Origin: Adiantum capillus-veneris
Lineage: Eukaryota; Streptophyta; Polypodiopsida; Polypodiales; Pteridaceae
Assembly (NCBI GenBank): GCA_014529385.2
Contig: CM043943.1
Span: forward strand, 151,313,092 to 151,377,091
Reading direction: 5' to 3'
Length of the DNA: 64,000 nt
Positions 34,412-46,400 of this stretch are shown one piece after another (position 1 is the stretch's first letter; each line of letters starts with the position of its first letter). Under the pieces are notes generated by a model. The model ran no database searches, was not told the origin of the DNA, and worked only from the letters and a program-made list of their open reading frames with translations. The position numbers were made by a program, and so were the translations under genes.

Positions 34412-36480
34412 GATGATTGCAATCTCTGCCTTCCTAACTATATCTCAAAGTTCTTCAGGCCAATCACCTTTGACCTCTGGCATGGTAGGAGGTGTATGGA
34501 AAATAGATTTATTTGTTATGTTCCTACCACGTGTTCAACCACTCCTTCTCCACAAGTATTCGCATTCCCAATTGCTTGAGGATGTAGGATCCCTGGTCTA
34601 AGGTCTATCTAACCACTCTCGTCCGAGTTCTTCTTGTGAACCCGGCCCTTAGCTGAAACCTTAGATTCCTTCATCGGTTCTTGTTTAGCCACATCATTTA
34701 TGCTCTCTTCCTTTCTCTCCTTTGTTTCTTTAGGATCAATAGGTGGTTGAGGTATTATCTTAGACTGAGTTGGCATATCTGGTGGAGGTTCATAAGCGCT
34801 TGAGTAGTCTTAATCAACCTTTTGCACATCTCTAACCTCAGCTTTTCTATCTCCGATCTCTGCATTAGGATAAGTCATCCACCGATGCTCCATCATCTGT
34901 TGGTTGTCTACTCTCACTTCATACGCCTTCAAAATTTATTCCAATGGCTCAAACTTCTTATCGACTAGGATCGAACCTCATGAACTAGCATCTTTTGGCT
35001 CTACTCCACTTAGCTTGTGTTCGATTTTGGGTGTTTCTTCTAGTATCACGCTAGATAAAGACCTTGTCTATTGCTGTAATTGCTCTCAAGCTTGTGGAAG
35101 CGCATATGTAACAACCTTGAGCTTCCTATGGTACTGAGCTCTGACTTTATCTCTCACAACTTTCTTTGTTGATTTCACACTCATAGACTTTTTAGAGTTG
35201 TCACTACTTTTCTCACCTGTCGCTTTCTTCTTGGCTTGTGCTCTTGGTACTAACTTAAATGGTATCTTTGCGTCTGAATCAGAACCAATTGAAGAGGGCA
35301 TGACCTCTACAATGCTCATCATCACTTTTCCTTCCTTATCTGGGTTCTGAGGACAATCCTAGTACAAGTTTTTCATTCCACACTCATCATAATGTCCACA
35401 ATCACTCTTTTTCACTTAAGAGTATTGGCTACAATGTTAGGTTAGTCAGTTTGGAACTCTCTAGCTAAATGGTCTCCTTGGGTTTTTTGTTGCGGCAGCT
35501 GCTAGGCAAATGGTCTTTGAGGATATACATTTTGTTTAGCCTCTCTTTGATTGGCTATGAACATTAGTGTTCCCTTACTCAACGTAATACCTTCACTCTA
35601 AGATACACTACCTATTTTCAAATGGGGACTACTAGAGGATGAAGCGATATTCTCACGATCATACGACTCCATAACCATTGGTGGTTAACATCGATGCCTG
35701 GTGGTACTCATAACTTTCCTCTTTGTAATACTATTGTACTAGCACTAAGGATTTCTTTTTCGGGTATTGGTCTAGATACACATACCTCATAGATGCCTGA
35801 TCTTCACTTGGAAGTGGCGGTTGATGGCCCAACACTGGTCTCAATCTTTCAACTCCTAGCTAAGGATTCACTAGTTCAAATCATATCTTGGTGGTGGTGG
35901 TGATGCTGGCCTATTCTACTGATACTGAGGATTCACTGGTGGGTTAGGATGGTACTATAGGTTAGTCTGATAAGGCTTTTTGCTAACTTGTAGTAACATT
36001 TATCAATGGCATGGTTAGTCCACTTATGCTCAATGACACACCACTTCCCTATAGGATATTGTTGCGGCAACACGGGACACTAATGTGTCTACGGTTGATC
36101 CCCTCCACATGTCAAGAAATGGATTAATTGTGGTACTGTTTGGTTCTGGGCTCTCGAGGTCCGATCCATTATCTTCATAAGTTCATTTGCAAGATGAGCC
36201 ATATTCACTTGCTGCTGTATCGGTGTTGGGTTCATTGTATTTGCATCACTAGCTATAGCTTGTGAGTCATTTGAAGTTATATCCATTTCTTGTGATACCT
36301 CTCTGTAGATTGTGCAGTTGTCTACAAAAAAGAGAGCTTCTCTCGTTACCTCATCTAAAGTCATGCATTTCTTCAAGTGAAAATCCTTGTTAATGTGCAT
36401 AATAAAGGACTCAAAACTTTGGTTCTCTTTATATATTTTTGTCTTTACAAAATGTTCTCTATACAAAATGATTGGCTAAA
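34412..36480 (-). pseudogene. decayed gag-protease polyprotein of family G2 (5' half)
   Basis: The minus strand matches the polyprotein at 54338-60112 in order. Near 36350 it has MTLDEVTREALFFVDNC (other copy: TLEEVTKAAIDLVDNC). A knuckle start LTCGGDQP ends near 36089 (other copy: MTCGGDHP). LVPRAQAKKKATGEKSS lies near 35240 (other copy: VVTRAQAK), and HRWMTYPNAEI near 34880 (other copy: QRWMTYPYPKL). Frameshifts and stops are frequent, so this is the older copy. At the residue where the copy at 56504 has a TAG stop, this one has a sense codon. The gag N terminus is missing beyond about 36480. Confidence 0.72.
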
Positions 36481-37784
36481 TATGTAGTTTGGTGTTAAAA
36501 CAGCTTTCTCCCTTGTGTTTTGGGTTTCCTTGTAGAAGGAGGATGGTTTCTAGGGCTCTTTCAAGGGATTGCAGAGGGTGGATGATTCTTAAGGCTCATT
36601 TCCTTGGACTCCTCGTGCTTCTCCTCTGTATCCTGATTCTCCTCTGTATCTTGCCCTTGCTTCTCTTCCTTCCTATCCTTCTTTTTTGAATTATCTTGCC
36701 TTGTCGACTCTTCCTTTGTATCCTGCTATGTAAATCATCATGCCCTGCCTTCTCTTTCTTTGGTTCCTCTTGATCAGGCTTGGCTCCTCTTAATCAGGGT
36801 TTGGTTCCTCTTGATCAGCCCTTGGCTCCTCTTTATCAACCTTCTTCTCCTCCTCATGTACATTGGCATCATCAACTACCACTTTTGTTGCCTTCCTATT
36901 TGCCTCATCGCCTTCCTCCTCTATTGACTCCTTATCTGTTTCTTCCATATCTGTCTCGTCCTCTTCAAATTTTTCATGTTCTCATGACAAAATTGCCTCA
37001 AAGTCCATATCCTCAGAATCTTCAACTTTGTAACCATGATCCTCTTTCTGTTCTTTCTCATCTTTCTCACTTTTTTGTTGCTCTTGCTTCCTCCTCTTAT
37101 TTGCACCTGCTTCTTTACTTGACTCTCCCTCCTTCCTCTTCTTTGGTAGTTTAATTGCTTCCGCATCATCTTCCTCCTCCTATAGAGGCTTGTTCACCTT
37201 AATCATATACCTAATAAGCTTGGCCCTTATGAACAAACATGGCTATCCTCATAGCACTTCCTTGATATCTGTCAAAATAAATGATATATTCTAGAAGGCA
37301 TTGAGAAATGCATCATAATATCAAATTTGGAGACATCTCACCTCAACATGATTGTTTTCATTGCAGTAAAATGTATTGAAGCATCACCTTAGCATTGGTT
37401 ATTGTCCTCCATCAATAGGATCAGCTCTCTGATTGAAGTGGTGCCTGCTTTCAATGGTTGGATAAATTTGAATTGCACATACTTAAACATAGGAAGAAAT
37501 TTTCTCTATGGGACATGACGTGGACATTTACACTCTTGATACCCTCCATCATTTTTGGCGTGGTTGGCAATGCTCTAACATCAATATATCTTGTAGGAGC
37601 TATAAAATGAAGAAGAGGAAAAATACTAAGAAAAAATGCATAACTTTTTATGATAATTCTAGTTAAGGCACCACTTACAATCTTGACTAGCCATCCTTGC
37701 TCATCAAGAAATTTGCAAATTAGCATTTCCTCCTAGTAACATCAAGCAATATCAAACTCGAATGACCATTTCAGAAAGTCATGG
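36481..37784 (-). other. unassigned region, possible broken gene fragment
   Basis: No family was recognised. The minus strand holds a short frame (37451-37726) with MLICKFLDEQGWLVKI followed directly by GTAAGTGG, which resembles an exon-donor junction. It also has a Lys/Glu-rich stretch (about 36921-37190) in which one frame reads repeated EEE/KKRK/DEKEQKED-like runs. This could be a captured or pseudogenised host gene, or untranslated transposon DNA. Confidence 0.35.
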
Positions 37785-39228
37785 TGTGGCATAAAATCTA
37801 ATATCTAATATCTAACCAACCCAAATGATTTTCTCATATTAAATTGATCACTTAATGTGGGAGAATAAACGGGAACAAGTGTTAAGATATAGACATGTGC
37901 TTATAGATCTATCTCAACACGGGGCCAATGGTAAAGGGGCTCAAATGAGAGATGGTCTATCAAAGAGAAAGGCTAACTAATGCAGCATAAGACCTTAGGG
38001 TTAGCTTCATTGAAGACATCCAATAATGTGTGTAAAAGGCCTTTGACCTTAGGTAAGCTAGGGCTGAGCTTGGGGCGTGGGAACCCGACCCAGCTCGAGG
38101 TGCTTGTCCTGCTTGTCATGCTTGATGACTAAGGTGCTTGAGGTGCTTGAGATGTTTGAGGTGCTTAATTATTGATATGCTTGAGGTGCTTGACATGCTT
38201 GAGATGCTAGGGTTGCACTTAAGGTGATAACCTAGCCCAAGCTTAAAGTGCTTAACGGCCAAGCTTGTGGTGGGAGCTGGGCCTATGTATGAGGGGCTTG
38301 AGGTGTCAAAAAGTCAAATATTCAATCCCTACAAGGAGGGGGCGAGCCCTACATGAGGGGGGATGAGAGAGAACACCGACACACTCAGACAAGGCATGCA
38401 TGGTACAAAGAAAGCAAAAGGGACACTTGTCAAGTTCCTCCTCATGTTGCCCTCATGGTGTGCCTGAAGCCTATTGGTTACAAGGGGGAGTCAACCCAAG
38501 CAAGCTAGGGGGTTTCTTAGGGGGTATACTCACCCACACACACTCACAAACACTCTCATTGTTTGCTATGCAAAGTGCAAGAGCTCCCTCTCCTTCTCGA
38601 AGAAAGTAGAGGTTGAGAGCCTACACCAACACTCTTGGATATGGAGTGCAAATCCAACCAAGAGCCATGCTTCAATGCTTAAGCTTGCCATCTCCTTCTT
38701 CTTCATTACTATGCTATTATGTATGCTAGCAACAAGAGTTATGATAAGTGATGAACTAATTCTTTCTCCTACGAAATGTTTCTTCTTCCTTTTCCCTACC
38801 GTCATTCCCTACTAGCTCTCTCCACCTTCGAAGGTGTTTGAGGTCTTGGGACTGAGGCTTGGGAAGTTAAAGCTTTCTTCAAGTTTATGTTATGTTTGTG
38901 ATGCATGAAGCTTTCCATATTTATTGCATCACCTAGGTCACAAGGAACACAAAGATTGTATTGTAACAAGTCTCTCTTAATGGGAGAAATCATAATACAA
39001 ATGCCTATTGGAGGGGGGACCGGCTCCACATAAATCCGGTCCTCAACTGTTGTCATGTTCTCTAAATTCTCTCTCTTGCAAAAGTATTGTTCAGGCCAAG
39101 TTAACTAATTGCTATGATTATGTTGCTATCTTCAATTATGTTCACCCGCTATGCTCACAAAGTTATTTCTCAAAAGTACTCTCATTAACTTCCGCTACTC
39201 TCAAATTAAATAGGCCAATTCCATTACA
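37785..39228 (+). repeat. 5' LTR of gypsy family G1, copy 2
   Basis: Starts TGTGGCATAAAATC and ends CCATTACA, 1444 bp. It matches 1467-3063 in reverse complement, with a shorter CTTGAGGTG tandem array (about 38097-38215). Confidence 0.85.
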
Positions 39229-39229
39229 T

Positions 39230-39241
39230 TGGTATCATAGC
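39230..39241 (+). other. primer binding site with one mismatch
   Basis: Reads TGGTATCATAGC; the intact copy at 1454-1465 has TGGTATCAGAGC. One G-to-T change has occurred since insertion or before it. Confidence 0.85.
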
Positions 39242-39642
39242 ATTTGGTTTCTCTTTTCTTGCTTAGGAAGAGAGGTCCTTAAGTAGCCTATAAATGGTTG
39301 ATGTTGTTAATTATATTAGGGTAAGTGGAACAGGGATCTATTATCGGTTTTGTTGAGCCCACTATGTTGGGGATGGTGCACACCTCGAGAGCTTTGGACT
39401 TAATAATGGAGTCTTTTTAGACTTACCTACGGCTTTACCATTATTGAGCCATAAGAAGTCCGAAAGGAGCTAGCCCTCGGCAACTCTGCTATGTTAGACC
39501 TACTCCTCTACTCTCTATAATTAACCACTTCGAGCCATGGGTGTAGATACTTAAGAGCCGATTTTCAAAGGCTAAGAGGAGTGGCAACTAAGGTTTTGAA
39601 TTGCCAAAGTATACACTAAGTACATACATAAATTTTGTTAAC

Positions 39643-39760
39643 ATGGCTGACAATAATCAAGAGAGTAGAATGAACATTGATAGCTTTGATTTTGCACATG
39701 AAGGTGCTAATGATGATGCTCCCATGTTTGTGAAATATCTCGTCATCACTAGGTTGCAGT
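39643..39760 (+). pseudogene. gag N terminus of gypsy G1 copy 2, cut by copia insertion
   Basis: ATG at 39643 starts MADNNQESRMNIDSFDF, as in copy 1. The frame runs to about codon 39 (ITRLQ), where the copia LTR begins. Copy 1 continues through this point into QAMGNPVLQA, which here resumes at 48023. Confidence 0.85.
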
Positions 39761-39987
39761 TGTTACCATATACATGTGGTAGTGATGTGTGTGAACACAC
39801 TAGGACCGCCGGGGCATTTTTTCCCTCTTTAGGAGGTTTTTTCCCCCGTGCATTGTATATACGCCCCTCACTCTAGGCCTATCAATCTTTCCATTGCACA
39901 CCAAGTTATACACTCTCTATTGTGTGCCTTGAGCTTCCTTCGTCTTCTCCAAGCTGTGTGCGTTTCTCTGCAACCCTAATTCCAACA
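39761..39987 (+). repeat. copia LTR 1
   Basis: TGTTACC...CCAACA. About 5 differences from LTR 3 by eye. Followed by AT and the primer site TGGTATCAGAGC at 39990. Confidence 0.93.
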
Positions 39988-39989
39988 AT

Positions 39990-40001
39990 TGGTATCAGAG
40001 C
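39990..40001 (+). other. primer binding site after LTR 1
   Basis: TGGTATCAGAGC, complementary to the initiator Met tRNA 3' end. Confidence 0.92.
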
Positions 40002-40343
40002 AGGTCATGTCCTCCCGGGCTTAGTCGCCAACTGCTCCGGCACACGCCTGCTCACTTTCTCCAATTTCAGTGAGCTTTGGCGAGCGTTCGCAGGTCGATT
40101 TCAGTGAGCTTTGGCGAGCGTTCGTTGCTCAGAATTTGGATTTGGGCTCATTTCGGACTCCGTTTCCACTACAGGCATTAATGCACAGGCTATTTCGTCA
40201 TTTTGTGCAGAATTTTTGTCAATGCCGGTTTTTGCATAGAAGGTGCCTTATAGTCTTCTACGATTTGTGCTATATAGCACAGGTTGTTCCCGCTCCGTTT
40301 CTCCTATTTTCGGGAAGTTTTCACATCAGGTGCAACATTTACC

Positions 40344-42845
40344 ATGGCTAACAACAACAACACAGATGTGTTCAAGATGTTTGCTGCTGAGGACAGGTTG
40401 GATGGGGACAACTACCCTATGTGGGCTTATATGATGCAACATGTTCTTGTGTCAAAGGGTGTCTGAAACATTGTGCAGGGCATTGATGTACGTCCTGGTT
40501 TTGAGGATGCAGGCGATGTTGAGGATGTTGCAGGTCTTGCTGCAAGGATTGCAGCTGTTAGAGTTGTTTTGACTACGACAAAACAAGCTCGTTGGGATGT
40601 TAAGGATGCGCAGGCTCATGCATTGATTGCGTTGTCTGTGAAGCGCACCATTGTTCCTCACATCCGTTTAGCAAAATCTGCAAAACAGGGTTGGGATATT
40701 TTAGCAGGTCTTTATGCAAGCCGCAATGAGGCTAAAATTGCTTTGCTGCGTAAAGAGCTGGAGTCGAAGATTATGCATGAGAAAGATGATATGGACACTT
40801 TCCTTGCTAGTGTCAAGGATATCAATGAGCAGCTTATTTCTGTAGGTGAAGTTATTTCAGACAGTTCCCTTGTGCAGACTGTTCTTGATGCCTTACCAGA
40901 TTCCTACCAGACCTTTGCTAGTACTTGGAGAATGATGACCCAAGGAAATCCTGAAGTTGTCAAGTTTAATGCATTATGCACATTGCTGTTGCAAGAGTCA
41001 CTTTCTAGAAAAAACAGGACTAGGCAGTGTGCAGTTGAACAGGCTTTTATTGCTTCTCCAAGAAAGGGTGGTAACAGTAATGCAACCACTTCTTATGGTT
41101 CTGCTGCGAGTGGCAAAAATTATGTTCCTAATGCTTCTGCTGGTAGTACTTCGTCTGGTAATTCTGGTGATAAGGGAAAAAAGAAGATGCGTTGCCATTA
41201 TTGTAAAGCCAATGATCACTTGATCAAGTCGTGTCCTAAGTTGAAGGCCAAAGAGGCTAAGAAGAAAGAGGGTGGTTCCACTGCAAATGCTGGTTCCACT
41301 ACAAATGCAGCCATTGTTCTGTCTTCTGTGAAAGGAGATTGTGTTGCTGATGTTGATGCAGAATGGGCTTTTAGCGCAGAGTACACTTGCAATCCTGCTA
41401 TCCATGATGTTGATGCAGAATGGGCTTTTAGCGCAGAGTACACTTGCAATCCTGCAATCCTGCATGCTTGTCAGTTGCTGCAGATTCACATGTGTGATAT
41501 TTCGACAGTGGTGCTACAAAGCACATTACCTCACATCATGAATTGTTTACCTCTCTCGAGTCTGTCCCTCATGGGAATTCAGTCACTTGTGCCAACAACG
41601 CCTCTTATCCAGTTCGGGGAGTTGGAAAGATTGTGCTCACTGCTGCTAATGGCAGTTCCTTCACACTTGTTGATGCACTTTATGTACCTGGGATCAAGAA
41701 GAATCTCTTGTCTGTATCCGCACTTGCTAGACTTGGACTTGTAGTCAAATTTGTGGATGACAGATGTACTGTTCATGATCTCAGTTTTGGTGATGAAATT
41801 GTTGCATCTGGGCTTTTGTGCCGTGGGCTGTATAAGCTCACTTTGTATGACAAGTGTGGACAAAATTTTGCAAATGCTGTTGCAGATTCAAGGGCTATTT
41901 CAGATGCAAAACTTTGGCATGCACGTTTTGGTCATCTGAATTTTGCCAGTTTGTTGCGTTTGCAGAAATCTGATATGGTTGCTTCTTTGCAGCCTCTTGA
42001 AGCACCTATCAAACATGTTTGTGAAGGTTGTATTCTGGGTAAAATGCAGCGTTCTAAGTTTCCAAAGGATGGTTCAGTTAGGGCCACATGCAGGTTGCAG
42101 CTTGTGCATAGTGATGTTTGTGGGCCCATGCAAACTCTGTCCTTGGGCAATTACCTGTACTTCATGATTTTCATTGATGATTACTCCAGGCATGCATGGG
42201 TATTTCCGCTTCAAGCGAAGTCCGAAGTTTTTATGTGCTTCAAACAATTTTTGACTATGGCTGAAAATGTCTCGAAATGTACTATGGGCACCCTCCGTTC
42301 CGATCGAGGGGGGGAGTATATGTCTCATGAATTTAATGCATTTTTGGCTAGTCGTGGGATAAAACACCAATGTACAGTGCCTTATACGCCTCAAAAAAAT
42401 GGTGTTACTGAGAGGAAAAACAGGTCACTGACGGAAATGGCACGATGTATGGTCAAAAGTCAAGCTTTACCGCATTCTTTTTGGCTTGAGGCCATCATGT
42501 GTGCCACTTATGTACTTAACAGGTGTCCTACGAAAGCTTTGCAGTCTATTACTCCATATGAAGCATGGCATGATAGAAAACCTTCTATTGAGCACATGCG
42601 TGTTTTTGGCTATTTGGCATATGCTTTGGTGCCACAAGTGCAGCGTCGAAAATTGGATGATAAGGCTGTCAAATGTATTTTTGTTGGTTATAGTGCTGAA
42701 AGCAAAGGTTACAGGTTGTATCATCCGCAAACAAAACGTATTCTGGTTTCTCGGGATGTAGTGTTTGTGGAAGATTCTGTTCAGCCCTTGGTGTCATGTA
42801 CTATAGACATTAATGTAAGCTCACAGGACATTTATGACACTTTAA
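40344..42845 (+). pseudogene. copia gag-protease-integrase, truncated and mutated (first interior)
   Basis: Near-identical to the first 57% of the intact polyprotein at 43434. Lesions: TGA at 40464-40466 where the intact copy has Trp (codon 41); a 57-bp in-frame tandem duplication (41349-41405 and from 41406); a 4-base net loss at the end of the second unit that shifts the frame through the protease active site; and loss of all sequence after SSQDIYDTL, where LTR 2 begins. The integrase region is otherwise readable (HSDVCGPM, DDYSRHAWVF, DRGGEYMS), with KNGVTERKNR in place of [12 protein letters not shown] and RNase H are absent. Confidence 0.9.
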
Positions 42846-43071
42846 TGTTACCATATACATGTGGTAGTGATGTGTGTGAACACACTAGGACCGCCGGGGA
42901 ATTTTTTCCCTCTTTAGGAGGTTTTTTCCCCGTGCATAGTATATATGCCCATCACTCTAGGGCTATCTATCTTTCCATTGCACACTAAGTAACACATTCT
43001 CTATTGTGTGCCTTGAGCTTCCTTCGTCTTCTCCAAGCTGTGTGTGTTTCTCTGCAACCCTAATTCCAACA
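42846..43071 (+). repeat. copia LTR 2 (internal, shared)
   Basis: Same ends as LTR 1 and 3 but clearly the most diverged of the three (about a dozen differences, for example TAACACATTC versus TATACACTC near its 3' half). No polypurine tract precedes it: the truncated interior joins it directly. Confidence 0.92.
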
Positions 43072-43073
43072 AT

Positions 43074-43085
43074 TGGTATCAGAGC
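43074..43085 (+). other. primer binding site after LTR 2
   Basis: TGGTATCAGAGC, intact, two bases after the LTR end. Confidence 0.92.
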
Positions 43086-43433
43086 AGGTCACGTCCTCCC
43101 GGGCTTAGTCGCCAGCTGCTCCAGCACACGCCTGCTCACTTTCTCCGATTTCAGTGAGCTTTGGCGAGCGTTCGCAGGTCAACAAATATTTTGGGACAGC
43201 TCGAAGAGCTTGGTCTGCTCAGAATTTTGATTTGGGCTCATTTCGGCCTCCGTTTCCACTACAGGCAGTACTGCACAGGCTATTTCGTCATTTTGTGCAG
43301 ATTTTCTGTCAGTGCCATTTTCTGCATAACCGGTGCCTTATAGTCTTCTACGGTTTGTGCTATATAGCACAAGTTATTCCCGCTCCATTTCTCCTATTTT
43401 CGGGCAGTTTTCACATCAGGTGCAGCATTTACC

Positions 43434-46400
43434 ATGGCTGACAACAACAACACAGATGTGTTCAAGATGTTTGCTGCTGAGGACAGGTTGGATGGGGACA
43501 ACTACCCTATGTGGGCTTATATGATGCAACATGTTCTTGTGTCAAAAGGTGTCTGGAACATTGTGCAGGGCATTGATGTACGTCCTGGTTCTGAAGATGT
43601 AGGCGATGTTGAGGATGTTGCAGGTCTTGCTACAAGGATTGCAGCTATTAGAGTTGTTTTGCCTACGGCAGAACAAGCTCGTTGGGATGTTAAGGATGCG
43701 CAAGCTCATGCATTGATTGCGTTGTCTGTGAAGCGCACCATTATTCCTCACATCCGTTCAGCAAAATCTGCAAAACAGGCTTGGGATATTCTAGCAGGTC
43801 TTTATGCAAGCCGCAATGAGGCTAAAATTGCTTTGCTGCGTAAAGAGCTAGAGTCGAAGATTATGCATGAGGAAGATGATATGGACACTTTCCTTGCTAG
43901 TGTCAAGGATATCAATGAGCAACTCATTTCTGCAGGTGAAGTCATTTCGGACAGTTCCCTTGTGCAGACTGTTCTTGATGCCTTACCAGATTCCTACCAG
44001 ACTTTTGCTAGTACTTGGAGACTGATGACCCAAGGAAATCCTGAAGTTGTCAAGTTTGATGCATTATGCACATTGCTGTTGCAGGAGTCACTTTCTAGAA
44101 AAAACAGGACTAGGCAGCGTGCAGTTGAACAGGCTTTTATTGCTTCTCAAAGAAAGGGTGGTAACAGTAATGCAGCCACTTCTTATGGTTCTGCTGCGAG
44201 TGGCAAAAATTCTGTTTCTAATGCTTCTGCTGGCAGCACTTCGTCTGGCAATTCTGGTGATAAGGGCAAAAAGAAGATGCGTTGCCATTATTGTAAAGCC
44301 AATGATCACTTGATCAAGTCGTGTCCTAAGTTAAAGGCCAAAGACGCTAAGAAGAAAGAGGGTGGTTCCACTGCAAATGCTGGTTCCACTACAAATGCAG
44401 CCATTGTTGAGTCTTCTGTGAAAGGAGATTGTGATGCTGATGTTGATGCAGAATGGGCTTTTAGCGCAGAGTGCACTTACAATCCTGCTGTCCATGATGC
44501 ATGCTTGTCAGTTGCTGCAGATTCACATGTGTGGTATTTCGACAGTGGTGCTACAAAGCACATTACCTCACATCGTGAATTGTTTACCTCTCTCGAGTCT
44601 GTCCCTCATGGGAATTCAGTCACTTGTGCCAACGCCGCCTCTTATCCAGTTCAGGGAGTTGGAAAGATTGTGCTCACTGCTGCTAATGGCAGTTCCTTCA
44701 CACTTGTTGATGCACTTTATGTACCTGGGATCAAGAAGAATCTCTTGTCTGTATCCGCACTTGCTAGACTTGGACTTGTAGTCAAATTTGTGGATGACAG
44801 ATGTACTGTTCATGATCTCAGTTTTGGTGATGAAATTGTTGCATCTGGGCTTTTGTGCCGTGGGCTGTATAAGCTCACTTTGTATGACAAGTGTGGACAA
44901 AATTTTGCAAATGCTGTTGCAGATTCAAGGGCTATTTCAGATGCAAAACTTTGGCATGCACGTTTTGGTCATCTGAATTTTGCCAGTTTGCTGCGTTTGC
45001 AGAAATCTGATATGGTTGCTTCTTTGCCGCCTCTTGAAGCACCTATCAAACATGTTTGTGAAGGCTGTATTCTGGGTAAAATGCAGCGTTCTAAGTTTCC
45101 AAAGGATGGTTCAGTTAGGGCAACATGCAGGTTGCAGCTTGTGCATAGTGATGTTTGTGGGCCCATGCAAACTCCGTCCTTGGGCAATTACCTGTACTTC
45201 ATGACTTTCATTGATGATTACTCCAGGCATGCATGGGTATTTCCGCTTAAAGCGAAGTCCGAAGTTTTTATGTGCTTCAAACAATTTTTGGCTATGGCTG
45301 AAAATGTCTCAAAATGTACTATGGACACCCTCCGTTCCGATCGAGGGGGGGAGTATATGTCTCATGAATTTAATGCATTTCTGGCTAGTCGTGGGATAAA
45401 ACACCAATGTACAGTGCCTTATACACCTCAGCAAAATGGTGTTGCTGAGAGGAAAAACAGGTCACTAACGGAAATGGCACGATGTATGGTCAAAAGTCAA
45501 GCTTTGCCGCATTCTTTTTGGCTTGAGGCCATCATGTGTGCCACTTATGTACTTAACAGGTGTCCTACAAAAGCTTTGCAGTCTATTACTCCATATGAAG
45601 CATGGCATGATAGAAAACCTTCTATTGAGCACATGCGTGTTTTTGGCTGTTTGGCATATGCTTTGGTGCCACAAGTGCAGCGCAGAAAATTGGATTATAA
45701 GGCTATCAAATGTATTTTTGTTGGTTATAGTGCTGAAAGCAAAGGTTACAGGTTGTATCATCCGCAAACAAAACGTATTCTGGTTTCACGGGATGTAGTG
45801 TTTGTGGAAGACTCTGTTCAGCCCTTGCTGTCATGTACTAGAGACAGTAATGTAAGCTCACAGGACATTTATGACACTTTGTTGCCTCTTTTCAGTGGTG
45901 GAAATACGAATGTAAGTTCCAATGAGGCAAATGTACAGCCTATGGGGGTTTCTGAAAATGTTTTAGAACAGCCTATCACTGCTGCAGATGTACATGATGT
46001 ACTTGATGAGGAAAGGGCAGAAAATGAGCAGGCTAGAGGTATGCCAAAATGGCTGGTGCACACTTTGCGTGACAGTAAATTGGATGCACCTTTATCTAGT
46101 CGTACTCGTTCAGGCTCTCGCCATGCATCTTATGCATCAGATTGTTATGCTTTGGCTGTGTCTAGTTTACATGATGTTGAGGAGAATCTGTCTTTTGATG
46201 AAGCACAAAATTCAAAAAATTGGATTGCTGCCATGAAATCAGAATATGATGCACTTATAGAGAATGACACATGGACTTTATGTGATTTGCCTCCTGGCAA
46301 AAAGGCCATTGGTACGAAGTGGGTTTACAAGTTGAAACGCAAGCCGGATGGTGAGATCGATCGCCATAAGGCTCGACTTGTTGCAAAGGGTTATGCACAA

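Noticed and set aside
40464-40466. In-frame TGA as selenocysteine or programmed stop
   Set aside because: The sister copy has Trp (TGG) at this codon; a point mutation explains it.
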